A DNA stretch of 64,000 nt from Symbiodinium microadriaticum (taxonomy: Eukaryota; Sar; Dinophyceae; Suessiales; Symbiodiniaceae), in NCBI GenBank assembly GCA_001939145.1, contig LSRX01000678.1, positions 192,074 through 256,073 on the forward strand, read 5' to 3'. The notes beneath the pieces were generated by a model, which was not told where the DNA came from, did not search any database, and worked only from the letters and a program-made list of their open reading frames with translations. The first letter of the stretch is position 1, and each line of letters starts with the position of its first letter. Shown here one piece after another: positions 1-8,317 of this stretch. Both the position numbers and the translations under genes were made by a program.

Positions 1-192
1 GGTGGTGGAGCCTGGCCGAGCTGATGCTCATGATGCTGGGCTTGTGGTTGTCTCGTAGCACCGCGGTGGTGGAGCCTGGCCGTGCTGATGCTCATGATGC
101 TGGGCTTGTGGTTGTCTCGCAGCGCCGTGGTGGTGGAGCCTGGCCGAGCTGATGCTCATGATGCTGGGCTTGTGGAAGTCTCTTAATGGGAC
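1..192. repeat. 64-bp minisatellite, three copies, 5' of the LINE
   Basis: The phrase ggtggtggagcctggcc begins at 1, 65 and 129, so the period is 64 bp. The copies differ by a few substitutions, and the third decays after about 180. A related single unit lies on the other side of the LINE (about 7877-7965), so the repeat brackets the element. The array continues off the left edge of the window. Confidence 0.9.
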
Positions 193-204
193 GGTGGCCG
201 AGCT

Positions 205-243
205 GATGAATGAATGATGATGATGATGATGATGATGATGAAG
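205..243. repeat. ATGA/GAT microsatellite
   Basis: A short ATGA run passes into about nine GAT units. A second GAT run closes the LINE 3' region at about 7856-7875. Microsatellite-like tails are known at the 3' ends of some LINE families, so this run may be the tail of an upstream copy, or simply a local repeat. Confidence 0.85.
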
Positions 244-385
244 CCCCGTGGCTCACAGGAGAAGCCCGGGTCGTGTCTGCTTCTCTTTTGGGGACCCCGT
301 GAGGCCCGGCTCTCTTTCTCGTGGGCTGGCTCTGGCTTGCTCTGAGGCCTAAGGCTCCTTTTGGTGAAACTCACTGCATGCCGCC

Positions 386-1090
386 ATGGACGCTCATGCT
401 GATGATGATGCTGGCGATGGGGCAACGCTTTCAGAGCTTGAGGACCTTGAAAGCCGACTGGAGGCCACCCCACATGATCATGGACGTGGAGCACCGCCGC
501 AGTCGGGCCCTCCGCGAGGACCACCGCCACCACAACCTGTGCATCTCGGACCTGCAGCGGCCAGTGTGGATCCCTCGGCGGATGCCTCAACACCGCCGGA
601 AGCCATGCTCAGCGACGAGGACTCCGACCCATCTCGACGATGGCCCATGTTGGCAGTGTCCGAAGGCGGACACAGGTTCTACGCGAGAGTTCAGGGGCCA
701 CCATTGCCCAGCGGAAAGTTTGAGGCGTCCTCGGACAGCAGCTCCTCTGTCAACTTTTCCAGCTCCGACTCACAAGCCTCGGCCTCACTTAACTCGCTCA
801 CGTGGTCGGAGACCAGCCTGGTGTTGGGCGGTCCAAGCTTGGCTGAAGCTAAGGGAGTGCTATGCAGCCAATATAGGATGGAATTATTGGCGAGCCAACC
901 AGGTATTTCAAGCAGATCCCAGGGAGCACGTGTTGGCGTGCTCCGACGACGGCTTCAAGATGCTCCGTGGCACATGGTACAGCAGCTGGCACACCAACAT
1001 CTTACAGCCGAACGTCGCCAATACTGGTCTAACTGGGAGTTTCAAGCGACTCACGAAAGGCGCCCGCGCAGAGGCCCACCAGCGCCCTGA
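386..1090 (+). CDS. LINE ORF A, acidic/Ser-rich 234-aa protein
   Basis: Of the two open frames here, this one looks like protein. It starts MDAHADDDAGDG, has an acidic N-terminus, a Pro-rich part, a Ser-rich middle (SSDSSSSVNFSSSDS) and a basic end (ERRPRRGPPAP). The competing frame, in phase with the reverse transcriptase, is rich in Met/His/Arg/Pro and looks like a shadow. The stop at 1088-1090 is 13 nt before an ATG at 1104 in the reverse transcriptase frame, so the next ORF could be reached by reinitiation. The position matches the ORF1 slot of LINEs, whose products often bind nucleic acid, but no RNA-binding domain is recognised. No specific function is claimed. Confidence 0.6.
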   Translation: MDAHADDDAGDGATLSELEDLESRLEATPHDHGRGAPPQSGPPRGPPPPQPVHLGPAAASVDPSADASTPPEAMLSDEDSDPSRRWPMLAVSEGGHRFYARVQGPPLPSGKFEASSDSSSSVNFSSSDSQASASLNSLTWSETSLVLGGPSLAEAKGVLCSQYRMELLASQPGISSRSQGARVGVLRRRLQDAPWHMVQQLAHQHLTAERRQYWSNWEFQATHERRPRRGPPAP

Positions 1091-1103
1091 GCCAGCCTGC
1101 TCC

Positions 1104-4100
1104 ATGCTACCTCTGGCTCGCCCCAGGAGCTTGTGCACATGTCGCTTTCAACATCTCCCAACCCTGCACCCCCATGGCCCTAGTCTCCCATGCCCTAAGC
1201 GCAGACCTCGTAGATCATCCCCGGACCCCCACATTGAAGCCTCCCAAGACAGGACCCCGAATGGTACTGCTCAGCGCGCGTCAGCAAAGGCGCCCTCCGA
1301 AGGAGCGTTGTCTGTTACTGACACACATACATGTAGATTCCAGCTAGCAGAAACCACCCAGTGGCACCCAGTAGCGCGTCACACAAGTTCTCTTGTGAAC
1401 CAATCCGGTCCCAAATCCGGATCCTGCCTCCTCACAACTGTATGCATCAGCATGCTCGCACAGGCAGGTGGGGTGAGGGTTCCTTCTGACTCCACGTCAG
1501 GAGGGGGACTCGCCGTAACCACGGCGAGGAAGCAACGTGGAACATCGCCCCCTCGGTGGTCAGCACCCACATTGCAGCCTCCTGTCAGCTCATTCACACG
1601 TTCAGTCAAGCGAGCCTATCGTAGGGCCCAGAATCGTGCTAAGTCCTCCCTAAACCAGGGCACATGGTATAGAGGCCGTTGGCACACAACAGAGTCGCTA
1701 GGTCGTCTCTCTGAGCCACTACGCAATCATCCCAGGCGCGTGCAGCCACAGCCGCCTCGAGGGCGCAGGCTCACTCCACACCTTCAGGTATTCTCCTGGA
1801 ACGCCAGTGGTTTGTCTTCAGCAATGTTTCAGGAACTTATGGCGTGGTGTGAAGTTCAAGCTGACTTAGATGCAATCATCATCCAAGAGACACATTGGCA
1901 TGAAACCACCGAATTCTGTACAGGACAGTGGCTCGCTATGCACACTTCAGGGCGTCACATGTCGCACGAACATGGCAGGTGCTCTGGCATCCTCTTTCTG
2001 CTTCATCGCCGGCGCCTTCAGGACCCACGTATTATTGAAATTGTGCCAGGAAGGTTAGCTATAGTCCAAGCGACCTCCAAGCAAACGCAGCTCCCAGTAA
2101 GCATCATCGGCCTTTATCAGCACGTGTGGCGCAGCAATCTCCCCACGGCCCGCAACCTTGAGCTCCGCCGCGGCCTATGGCAGCATCTAGATAAGCACCT
2201 TCTTTCCATCCCTCAGCGGCACCACTTGTTGATATGTGGTGACTTCAACTCCACAGTTCGCTCGGAATCCACCACAGTAGGCTGTTCGGTTCCCACCGGT
2301 GCCACACCGCCAGACTCGGATCTAGCAGAGCTTCTAGTCAAGCACTCCCTGTGTGTGCTGAATACTTGGCACAACCGTAAAGCTTGCACCTTCTACTCCC
2401 CGCAAGGGAGCACCCAGATCGATTTCATCATCACTAGACAAAACACTGCACATTTGCAAGCTAAGCGCGCCTATTCAGATCACACCTTTCCCGTAGGAGG
2501 CAGTAGGCTGTCCGGGCACTACCCCGTGCGTGCTCAGCTACCAATGCAGTCGTATCACAAGCTGCCGTCACAGGACGGCCCTGCCACGCCGCCTATCGAC
2601 CTCCCTGCGCTGCAGACTGCCGTCTGCCACAACACCCCGGAGGCACAACAAATGCAGGAATGCATTGCTGTACGACTACAGCAAGTGGATGTTACAAATC
2701 TGGTGAGTGTCCATCGACACGTCAATCGCATTTTGCTTGAGGCAGCAACCGCCGCCTTACCGAAGCAGCCACCTGCTGACCACCGTGTGAGTGCTCAGCC
2801 TGCCTTTCGAGTCACTGCGAAGTCTGTCTGGCACATGTATCGCAACCTCAAGCGACCTCGAGTTTGCACACCGCACGAAATCTTCACGAAGTGGAAACTG
2901 GCTGCATCTTTTGCCAGAGCCTCAAAGATTCTCCGCAAACAAAGCCAATCTTTAAAGAAACAGTTCTATGAATCTCAGGTGGATCAAGCTGAACACGCTG
3001 CCAACAAAAATGACCAACGCAGCCTCTTCCTCATCATTAAACGCCTATCCCCCAAAAACCGGAACATTGCCTGTCGTCTTCGAGGCTCAGACGGCCACCT
3101 CTTGACCGGGCCAGAGCAGATGCAGCGCATAGTTGCATACGGCAACGAAACTTTTGCTGCCAAGGACGATGATCACCCCCGCATCCCCCTCACCACAGCC
3201 CTGCAAATATCTGCCCAGGACATTGCGCAGGAGCTACGCAAACTAGGCGTCTCCAAGGCCGTGCCACGACATATTGCACCAGCAGCTGTGTGGAAGCAGT
3301 GCTCGCAAGACCTTGGTCAGATTTTAAGCCATGCTATCTGTCATCACATGCAACCAGGCACCTCCGGTGAACTGGATGAAGACTGGAAGTCAAGTTACGT
3401 CGTATGGATCCCCAAGCCAGGCAAGCCTCAATTAGACGTCACTTCGCTTCGACCCATCGGTCTCTCCAGTCCGGCTAGCAAAGCACTGGCAGGCAGCCTG
3501 CGGCAACACCTGCTGCGCGGCCTCGAGCCAGCCCTACGCACGACTCCTCAGTTTGCCTACGCAAAAAGCAGAGGAACAGCAGATGCGCTTCTTAGAGCCC
3601 ACATGCATTTCGAGGCGGTCACCCAGCTTGTGCAGAACACGCAATGCACCAGGTTCCAGAAGCAGGCCGGAGGCAAGGAACGTGAGGTAGTTGGAGGTCT
3701 AAGCCTGTCCCTAGACCTCTCCAAAGCCTTCGATGGGGTCACCCGAGCACATATCTACAACTCCATGGCACAGCGTGGAGTCCCCCAAGATGTCATTACC
3801 ATCATACAGCAGCTCCATTACAGAGCACAATATGTGTATCAGACGGGTACCCAATCTGGCTCCACGACCACCTCAAATGGCATTAAACAGGGCTGTGTCA
3901 TAGCCCCCTACCTCTGGAATTACTTCTCCCTAGCATACCTTTCCATGCTCCAAGATCGTCGAAGTGAAGCTTGGGTCCAACAGGTGCTCACCCTCTTTGC
4001 TGACGATGTCTGGGGAGCCTGGGAGATACGTAATGCCCGCGACCTTGACCAGGCCATTGCTGATGTCTCACTTGTTCTCGAAGCCCTCGAAACCTTGAAC

Positions 4101-7100
4101 ATGACCATCAACTACAGCAAGACAGCAATTCTACTCAAGCTGGTGGGCAAGGATGCTCGACGACTGAAGCAGCAGCACACCTTCATGAAGGCCGGCCAGC
4201 TGCATCTACGGGTTAGCGTGCACGGCCGAGAATGCGGCATTCCTATTAAGGACCAACATGAATACCTCGGCACCATTGTGACCTACCGCCACCGGCATCA
4301 ACGTAACATGCAGCATCGTCTGAAAGCCTGCCTCGCCAGGTATCAGGGGCTGCGCAAGCTCCTGAATGGCTCTCATCACCTGGCCGTCCATCACAGACTA
4401 CGCCTGTGGCAGGCGTGCATCTGCACCAGTGCGTTTTATGCCCAGCACATTGTTGGCGTCACGTCTAGCACCATCGCTACCCTGACCACCACCTTAACCC
4501 GCCATCTCAGAGCCATCTTCCGAATCCCGTCCCACCTTACTCACATCACCACGTGCGAGGTCTGGCAGCAAGCGAATCTTCCAATGCCTGGTTGGGCGCT
4601 GCAACACACCCAGCAACAGTTTATTGCCCAGCTTGAGCACCGTGCTGAGCATGCACCCGATATCACCACCATCTCTTCGGTGTTGCAGCACATCAAACAC
4701 GAGGCCACCAAGCTCGAAGCCACGATGCTCAGCGAAGCAGAAGGACTGGCCAAGCTTCCGCCTCAAAGCCCGGCTGTTTGCTGCCCTTACTGTCAGGAAG
4801 CTTTCATCAGCGAAAATGCCATGCGTGTTCACTGTGGACTAAAGCATGAGTCTGTGCCTAAGCACTCCACCCGTACACCCACTGTCTTCTGCCCTGAGCT
4901 GCACTCGCAAGCAGGTATGCCTGCATGCCAGCTTTGCAAGAGGCAATTCTGGAGGTGGGCTCATCTTGTCGCGCATATTGAATCCGGTGCCTGCAAATGC
5001 CTAGGTGGTGACAGCGAGGTGCGTGCACCTCTGCCGCCTGATCATGCCCCGGCCCAGATCAAACAGCCCCCAACTGTGGGCCTTGGACTTTTTGAGGAGC
5101 AAAATGCAGCAAACTTGCCGCTAGTCCGTAGATCTGCATTCCAGAACAGTCTTGACTCATGGGAGAAGTGGCTGCGCATACCAGCTGTCCGCCTCGAGCT
5201 CACACAACAATGTGTTTTATGTCACTTTTGGGTGGCTGACTTTCGACATATGAAGCAGCATCTCAACAAGGCGCACCTGCATGAGCTACCCGACCTCTTA
5301 CCCCGCTCCCTCACCCTGTGTGCCAGCTTTAAGTCTCAACTCCGGCGTGGCAGTGGGTGCATCTGGTGCGGTCACAAAGTGGGAGCCCCAGGCAGACATG
5401 TCAGCCAGTGCACTCCCCTAGTGCAACTCTGTGTCGCCGTCGCCTATTGCAAGGATGCTAGGGCACGATCCCGACTATGCGATCAACGAGGAAGCGGCGA
5501 TATTCGCCAACTGCTGGCCGGAGCCTCCAGAGTTTCTCTTGAGCCCGTCGGCCTCCCTCAGTCCGGACCACCGGTCGCAGAAGCGCCCACGTCCCAACCA
5601 ACAACCACGTTGGCCAGGACGACATCCTTCGGACTATCAAGGACCCCGCGGGCATCCATTCGGCAGCAGCTCCTTCGGACTTCAACGACCACCGCCTCAG
5701 CACGATCCTCTCCGGCTCCTGACGAGGGTCGTTCTACAGCAGGAGCAGACCATCAGCCGGCTCAGGCACGACAAAGCCATCGTCTTGTTCATGAAGCAGG
5801 GGGAGGACGGCACACTAGGAGCCTTGATGCGCGTGGCCAAGGAGTGGAACAACAAGAAGGCCCAGGAGAACTCGACCGTCCGCTCACCACTGAAGACGGT
5901 TCTCCTGTCGAGCATGATTGGAACGCTTCTCAAGCTGGCTCAGCAGGCAGTGGCCACCGAGGAGAACAAGAAGAAAATGGTGACCGCGGAATGGCTCACG
6001 GCAAACTCCGAGTGGACTTATCGGATGTGGAACCATGCAGAGCGACGACTAGTGATCGACAACAACAAGACTCCCCTCCAGCACGCGGAGGCAGTCCGCA
6101 TCCTGACCTTCCTGCTCGAACATCTGACAGGAGAGGCGATCCAGCGATTCAACTCCACTGTGACCCTGCCCAAGCTGGAACAACAGGGAGCCAACATTGC
6201 AACGTTCGCCCTCGAAGTGTCCCTCCGTGGCAAGGAAGCTGCGGAACTGTACCACAGCTTCGAGCGACTGTGTGGCAGTGCCATCATGAACCTCATCGGT
6301 GTCTCGATGAAAAAAGACACCCTGCCGCAGTCACCAGCGGCCAAGCAACTGGCCAATCTCTTCTGCCAGCGCAGACCTCAGCCCGACCCTCAGCACATAA
6401 CATCGCTCCGCTACCAATGCGTTTGTCAACTGTGGATACCAGTACAGGTGATGTGCCAGCAGCGACCACGGCAGATGCCACGGCAAGACCCCTAGACCTG
6501 CCTTGCATTCGATTCAAAAGTGGCTCCAATAGCTGCTACCTCAACTCCTTTCTAAATTGCATGTGGCTTGTGGCTCGCGCCACCAATCAATGCCACTTGC
6601 TGCCAGAGGTTTTCTGGGTGCAATCAGAGCAGCCACATACGGCTACGCGTCTGATGGGGCTCCGCCTTTTGGGGTGGTCCCACCCTCAGCGACAACATGA
6701 CGTGGCGGAAATCGTCGACTTCCTGCAACCTCGCTTGCTCACCATGCCTCTCCCAGGCAGCTGGGAAACACGCCAGCAGACTCCGGGGGATCTTATCTAC
6801 ACCTCGCCAGTGGGGGCCCAAAGATGCATCATCCTCCCACTAAACCTTCAACATCCCGCGTTTGAGGTACAAGAGCTTGTCAATCAGTGGTGCTCTCAGA
6901 GCGCCATACATGCCTTCACCGTAGCTCCATCATGGCTTTTTATGCAACTGCCCAGGTTCCACTACCGTGCGCCGGCATGGCCTGAGAAACAGCCTCATGC
7001 ATATGTACTTACGCATAGCATCAATATTCCTGTATTCCGAAGCCCTACCTGCATTGATGTCGAATGGGTGCCCTATCGAATCATTGCATACATCCAGCAC

Positions 7101-7610
7101 CATGGCAGCACACCAGTCTCTGGCCACTACACCACGGTGGCCTTAAAGCAGGACCAGTACTGGCTCATTGATGATGACAAAGATCCGCATCTCATGACGG
7201 GTGCACAGTTGAATCATCTCAGCGCCAATGTGTACATTGTGCTTGCAGCTCGTGTTGACTGTGCTGACTGTGACCAAGCAGCGCTGCCGTCTTCAGCACT
7301 GAACCTCCCTGCCCGTAGCCATAGCAACCTCAACCCCCTGCCAGACCCTCATGGCATGCTCCAAGCCCACACGTGCGCAGCAGCTCGAGGACATCAACTG
7401 GGTGGCAGTTATGACGTCCCAGCTGAATCTGGTACGGGCGCAGCTGAGTACCCTGACACAGCAGGTCGAGAATTTGCAGCCCGGGCATGCAGAGCTGAAA
7501 GACGATCTTCACAAGCTTGGTACCCGTCTTCAGACCATGGAAATGGAGATGCGACAGAATCGGGTGATCAAAGCCAACGTGAGCCCCAGCCCGGCTCCGG
7601 CTCACATTAA
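1104..7610 (+). CDS. LINE ORF B: endonuclease/reverse transcriptase with zinc fingers, frame open into C19 protease
   Basis: Makes the element's cDNA at a nicked target site. Numbering from the ATG at 1104: an endonuclease/exonuclease/phosphatase domain with FSWNASG near residue 230, QETHW near 262, GDFNS near 379 and SDH near 458; reverse transcriptase with LRPIGLSS near 782, SLDLSKAFDG near 868 and the catalytic box FADDVWG (for YADD) near 964; then Cys/His fingers CPYC...H, CQLC...H, CVLC...H and CIWC...C at about 1226-1430. The frame is open from 321, but 1104 is preferred because ORF A occupies 386-1090 in another phase. After about 5460 the coding texture moves to another frame (ORF C). 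This frame stays open and becomes protein-like again at 6417 as the C19 protease. Whether one polyprotein of up to 2429 aa or separate products are made cannot be told. Confidence 0.88.
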   Translation: MLPLARPRSLCTCRFQHLPTLHPHGPSLPCPKRRPRRSSPDPHIEASQDRTPNGTAQRASAKAPSEGALSVTDTHTCRFQLAETTQWHPVARHTSSLVNQSGPKSGSCLLTTVCISMLAQAGGVRVPSDSTSGGGLAVTTARKQRGTSPPRWSAPTLQPPVSSFTRSVKRAYRRAQNRAKSSLNQGTWYRGRWHTTESLGRLSEPLRNHPRRVQPQPPRGRRLTPHLQVFSWNASGLSSAMFQELMAWCEVQADLDAIIIQETHWHETTEFCTGQWLAMHTSGRHMSHEHGRCSGILFLLHRRRLQDPRIIEIVPGRLAIVQATSKQTQLPVSIIGLYQHVWRSNLPTARNLELRRGLWQHLDKHLLSIPQRHHLLICGDFNSTVRSESTTVGCSVPTGATPPDSDLAELLVKHSLCVLNTWHNRKACTFYSPQGSTQIDFIITRQNTAHLQAKRAYSDHTFPVGGSRLSGHYPVRAQLPMQSYHKLPSQDGPATPPIDLPALQTAVCHNTPEAQQMQECIAVRLQQVDVTNLVSVHRHVNRILLEAATAALPKQPPADHRVSAQPAFRVTAKSVWHMYRNLKRPRVCTPHEIFTKWKLAASFARASKILRKQSQSLKKQFYESQVDQAEHAANKNDQRSLFLIIKRLSPKNRNIACRLRGSDGHLLTGPEQMQRIVAYGNETFAAKDDDHPRIPLTTALQISAQDIAQELRKLGVSKAVPRHIAPAAVWKQCSQDLGQILSHAICHHMQPGTSGELDEDWKSSYVVWIPKPGKPQLDVTSLRPIGLSSPASKALAGSLRQHLLRGLEPALRTTPQFAYAKSRGTADALLRAHMHFEAVTQLVQNTQCTRFQKQAGGKEREVVGGLSLSLDLSKAFDGVTRAHIYNSMAQRGVPQDVITIIQQLHYRAQYVYQTGTQSGSTTTSNGIKQGCVIAPYLWNYFSLAYLSMLQDRRSEAWVQQVLTLFADDVWGAWEIRNARDLDQAIADVSLVLEALETLNMTINYSKTAILLKLVGKDARRLKQQHTFMKAGQLHLRVSVHGRECGIPIKDQHEYLGTIVTYRHRHQRNMQHRLKACLARYQGLRKLLNGSHHLAVHHRLRLWQACICTSAFYAQHIVGVTSSTIATLTTTLTRHLRAIFRIPSHLTHITTCEVWQQANLPMPGWALQHTQQQFIAQLEHRAEHAPDITTISSVLQHIKHEATKLEATMLSEAEGLAKLPPQSPAVCCPYCQEAFISENAMRVHCGLKHESVPKHSTRTPTVFCPELHSQAGMPACQLCKRQFWRWAHLVAHIESGACKCLGGDSEVRAPLPPDHAPAQIKQPPTVGLGLFEEQNAANLPLVRRSAFQNSLDSWEKWLRIPAVRLELTQQCVLCHFWVADFRHMKQHLNKAHLHELPDLLPRSLTLCASFKSQLRRGSGCIWCGHKVGAPGRHVSQCTPLVQLCVAVAYCKDARARSRLCDQRGSGDIRQLLAGASRVSLEPVGLPQSGPPVAEAPTSQPTTTLARTTSFGLSRTPRASIRQQLLRTSTTTASARSSPAPDEGRSTAGADHQPAQARQSHRLVHEAGGGRHTRSLDARGQGVEQQEGPGELDRPLTTEDGSPVEHDWNASQAGSAGSGHRGEQEENGDRGMAHGKLRVDLSDVEPCRATTSDRQQQDSPPARGGSPHPDLPARTSDRRGDPAIQLHCDPAQAGTTGSQHCNVRPRSVPPWQGSCGTVPQLRATVWQCHHEPHRCLDEKRHPAAVTSGQATGQSLLPAQTSARPSAHNIAPLPMRLSTVDTSTGDVPAATTADATARPLDLPCIRFKSGSNSCYLNSFLNCMWLVARATNQCHLLPEVFWVQSEQPHTATRLMGLRLLGWSHPQRQHDVAEIVDFLQPRLLTMPLPGSWETRQQTPGDLIYTSPVGAQRCIILPLNLQHPAFEVQELVNQWCSQSAIHAFTVAPSWLFMQLPRFHYRAPAWPEKQPHAYVLTHSINIPVFRSPTCIDVEWVPYRIIAYIQHHGSTPVSGHYTTVALKQDQYWLIDDDKDPHLMTGAQLNHLSANVYIVLAARVDCADCDQAALPSSALNLPARSHSNLNPLPDPHGMLQAHTCAAARGHQLGGSYDVPAESGTGAAEYPDTAGREFAARACRAERRSSQAWYPSSDHGNGDATESGDQSQREPQPGSGSH
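5431..6495 (+). CDS. LINE ORF C, 354-aa helical protein of unknown function
   Basis: Lies in the +1 phase relative to the reverse transcriptase frame and is the clearly protein-like frame between 5455 and 6420. Starts are possible at 5431 or 5455 (MLGHDPDYAINEEAA). The first 90 residues are Pro/Arg/His-rich and probably disordered. From about residue 95 it looks helical, with RLRHDKAIVLFMKQGEDG, RVAKEWNNKKAQENS and HAEAVRILTFLLEHLTGEAI. It ends with a TAG at 6493, after the ATG of the protease ORF at 6417, so the two overlap by 79 nt. No domain is recognised. A packaging, RNA-binding or frameshift-linked role is possible but unproven. Confidence 0.7.
   Translation: MSPSPIARMLGHDPDYAINEEAAIFANCWPEPPEFLLSPSASLSPDHRSQKRPRPNQQPRWPGRHPSDYQGPRGHPFGSSSFGLQRPPPQHDPLRLLTRVVLQQEQTISRLRHDKAIVLFMKQGEDGTLGALMRVAKEWNNKKAQENSTVRSPLKTVLLSSMIGTLLKLAQQAVATEENKKKMVTAEWLTANSEWTYRMWNHAERRLVIDNNKTPLQHAEAVRILTFLLEHLTGEAIQRFNSTVTLPKLEQQGANIATFALEVSLRGKEAAELYHSFERLCGSAIMNLIGVSMKKDTLPQSPAAKQLANLFCQRRPQPDPQHITSLRYQCVCQLWIPVQVMCQQRPRQMPRQDP
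6417..7610 (+). CDS. LINE ORF D: ubiquitin-specific protease-like (peptidase C19) domain
   Basis: Starts at the ATG at 6417 in the same phase as the reverse transcriptase. The Cys box SGSNSCYLNSFLNCMW (codons near 6520-6565) matches the USP pattern N-x-C-Y-x-N-S. The His box HHGSTPVSGHYTTVAL near 7098-7145 matches H-x-G-x-x-x-x-G-H-Y, followed by YWLIDDDKD and NVYIVLAARV, the usual end of the USP fold. All catalytic positions are present (Cys, His, and an Asp in IDDD). USPs remove ubiquitin from substrates. In an element it could spare its own proteins from degradation or alter host responses; that is inference. The core is about 240 residues, at the short end for USPs. The last 85 residues overlap ORF E and look like shadow sequence. 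Confidence 0.82.
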   Translation: MRLSTVDTSTGDVPAATTADATARPLDLPCIRFKSGSNSCYLNSFLNCMWLVARATNQCHLLPEVFWVQSEQPHTATRLMGLRLLGWSHPQRQHDVAEIVDFLQPRLLTMPLPGSWETRQQTPGDLIYTSPVGAQRCIILPLNLQHPAFEVQELVNQWCSQSAIHAFTVAPSWLFMQLPRFHYRAPAWPEKQPHAYVLTHSINIPVFRSPTCIDVEWVPYRIIAYIQHHGSTPVSGHYTTVALKQDQYWLIDDDKDPHLMTGAQLNHLSANVYIVLAARVDCADCDQAALPSSALNLPARSHSNLNPLPDPHGMLQAHTCAAARGHQLGGSYDVPAESGTGAAEYPDTAGREFAARACRAERRSSQAWYPSSDHGNGDATESGDQSQREPQPGSGSH

Positions 7611-7632
7611 TCTGCACACTCTGGATGATTGA
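7351..7632 (+). CDS. LINE ORF E, 93-aa coiled-coil protein
   Basis: The +1 phase frame starting at 7351 reads as a regular heptad-like helix (LNLVRAQLSTLTQQVENL, LKDDLHKLGTRLQTMEMEM), while the protease frame over the same bases loses protein texture. It ends in TGA at 7630-7632. It is probably an oligomerising small protein, or a C-terminal extension reached by frame change; LINE ORF1 proteins of other families often trimerise through coiled coils. No homolog is recognised. Confidence 0.6.
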   Translation: MACSKPTRAQQLEDINWVAVMTSQLNLVRAQLSTLTQQVENLQPGHAELKDDLHKLGTRLQTMEMEMRQNRVIKANVSPSPAPAHINLHTLDD

Positions 7633-7880
7633 GAGGCGCTGGTGTGCAACACACAAGCGCTTGCAGCTGCATTCTTAGCCAGTTTCGTAAAGCATCTGGC
7701 GTCATCAAATTCATTTAAAACGGCACCACGGTGCATCATTTTGCTGACCGCCCATAAGTGGCACTAGTGCCAGCCGTCTTGATCGGCCGATTCTCTGAAC
7801 TCAGAGAACTGTATGGCGACCGCAGGACAGAGACTCTCTGCCGCGTGGGAAGAAAGATGATGATGATGATGATGATGCTG
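7633..7880 (+). other. LINE 3' untranslated region with GAT-repeat end
   Basis: No open frame of note. A GAT run at about 7856-7875 precedes a unit related to the 64-bp minisatellite. No poly(A) tail is visible, so this LINE family probably ends in a short tandem repeat. Confidence 0.55.
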
Positions 7881-7965
7881 TGTTGAAGCCTGGGCGGAAG
7901 GATCTCTATGATGCTTGCCTTGTGGGTGTCTCTTCGTGCCACGGTGGTAGGGCCTGATGGTGCTG
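7877..7965. repeat. Single diverged unit of the 64-bp minisatellite, 3' of the LINE
   Basis: The stretch from tgttgaagcctgggcgg through atgatgcttgccttgtg and cacggtggtagggcctga can be aligned by eye along its length with the third left-flank unit at 129-212. This gives related sequence on both sides of the LINE. Confidence 0.7.
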
Positions 7966-8317
7966 TCCCGTCGTCTTTTTTGTTTGGCCGTGGCTCAGAA
8001 AAGGGGTCAACAGGCCCAGTGCTGGTAAGCTTCAGCAAGAATGCTGGCAAATCTGCCAGGTGATCTTCGAACAGTTGAGGAAAAGGAGAACAAGCGTAGA
8101 GTCTAATGCTGTCCAGCTGGTCATCACAGCATTCACTTCATACGGTGCCCAGTCCCTTTCTGTAAAGGCTCCCCGTGAGTTGCCCGACCTCGAGAATACG
8201 AGAATATGCGAGAGATGAGCATTGCAGCAAAGTAGACATAGAGCCTCAGTAGAACAGTAGAACTTTTCTTTCTAGTGTCTGTGGCATTCTTCTGAGTTCA
8301 TGATCGGCATTTGTCAG

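Larger units (their letters stand above)
244..7880 (+). mobile_element. Non-LTR retrotransposon (LINE) with endonuclease, reverse transcriptase and C19 protease
   Basis: A single + strand block holds five overlapping or abutting reading frames: a 234-aa acidic ORF, an endonuclease/reverse transcriptase ORF with zinc fingers, a 354-aa helical ORF, a ubiquitin-specific-protease-like ORF and a 93-aa coiled-coil ORF. No LTRs or integrase are seen, and the apurinic-type endonuclease plus reverse transcriptase order is that of non-LTR elements. The coding part has no internal stops in any expected frame, so the copy looks intact and probably young. The 5' boundary is uncertain (between the GAT run and the first ATG at 386). 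The 3' region ends in a GAT run near 7875. Target-site duplications could not be defined because both flanks carry related minisatellite sequence. Confidence 0.9.
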
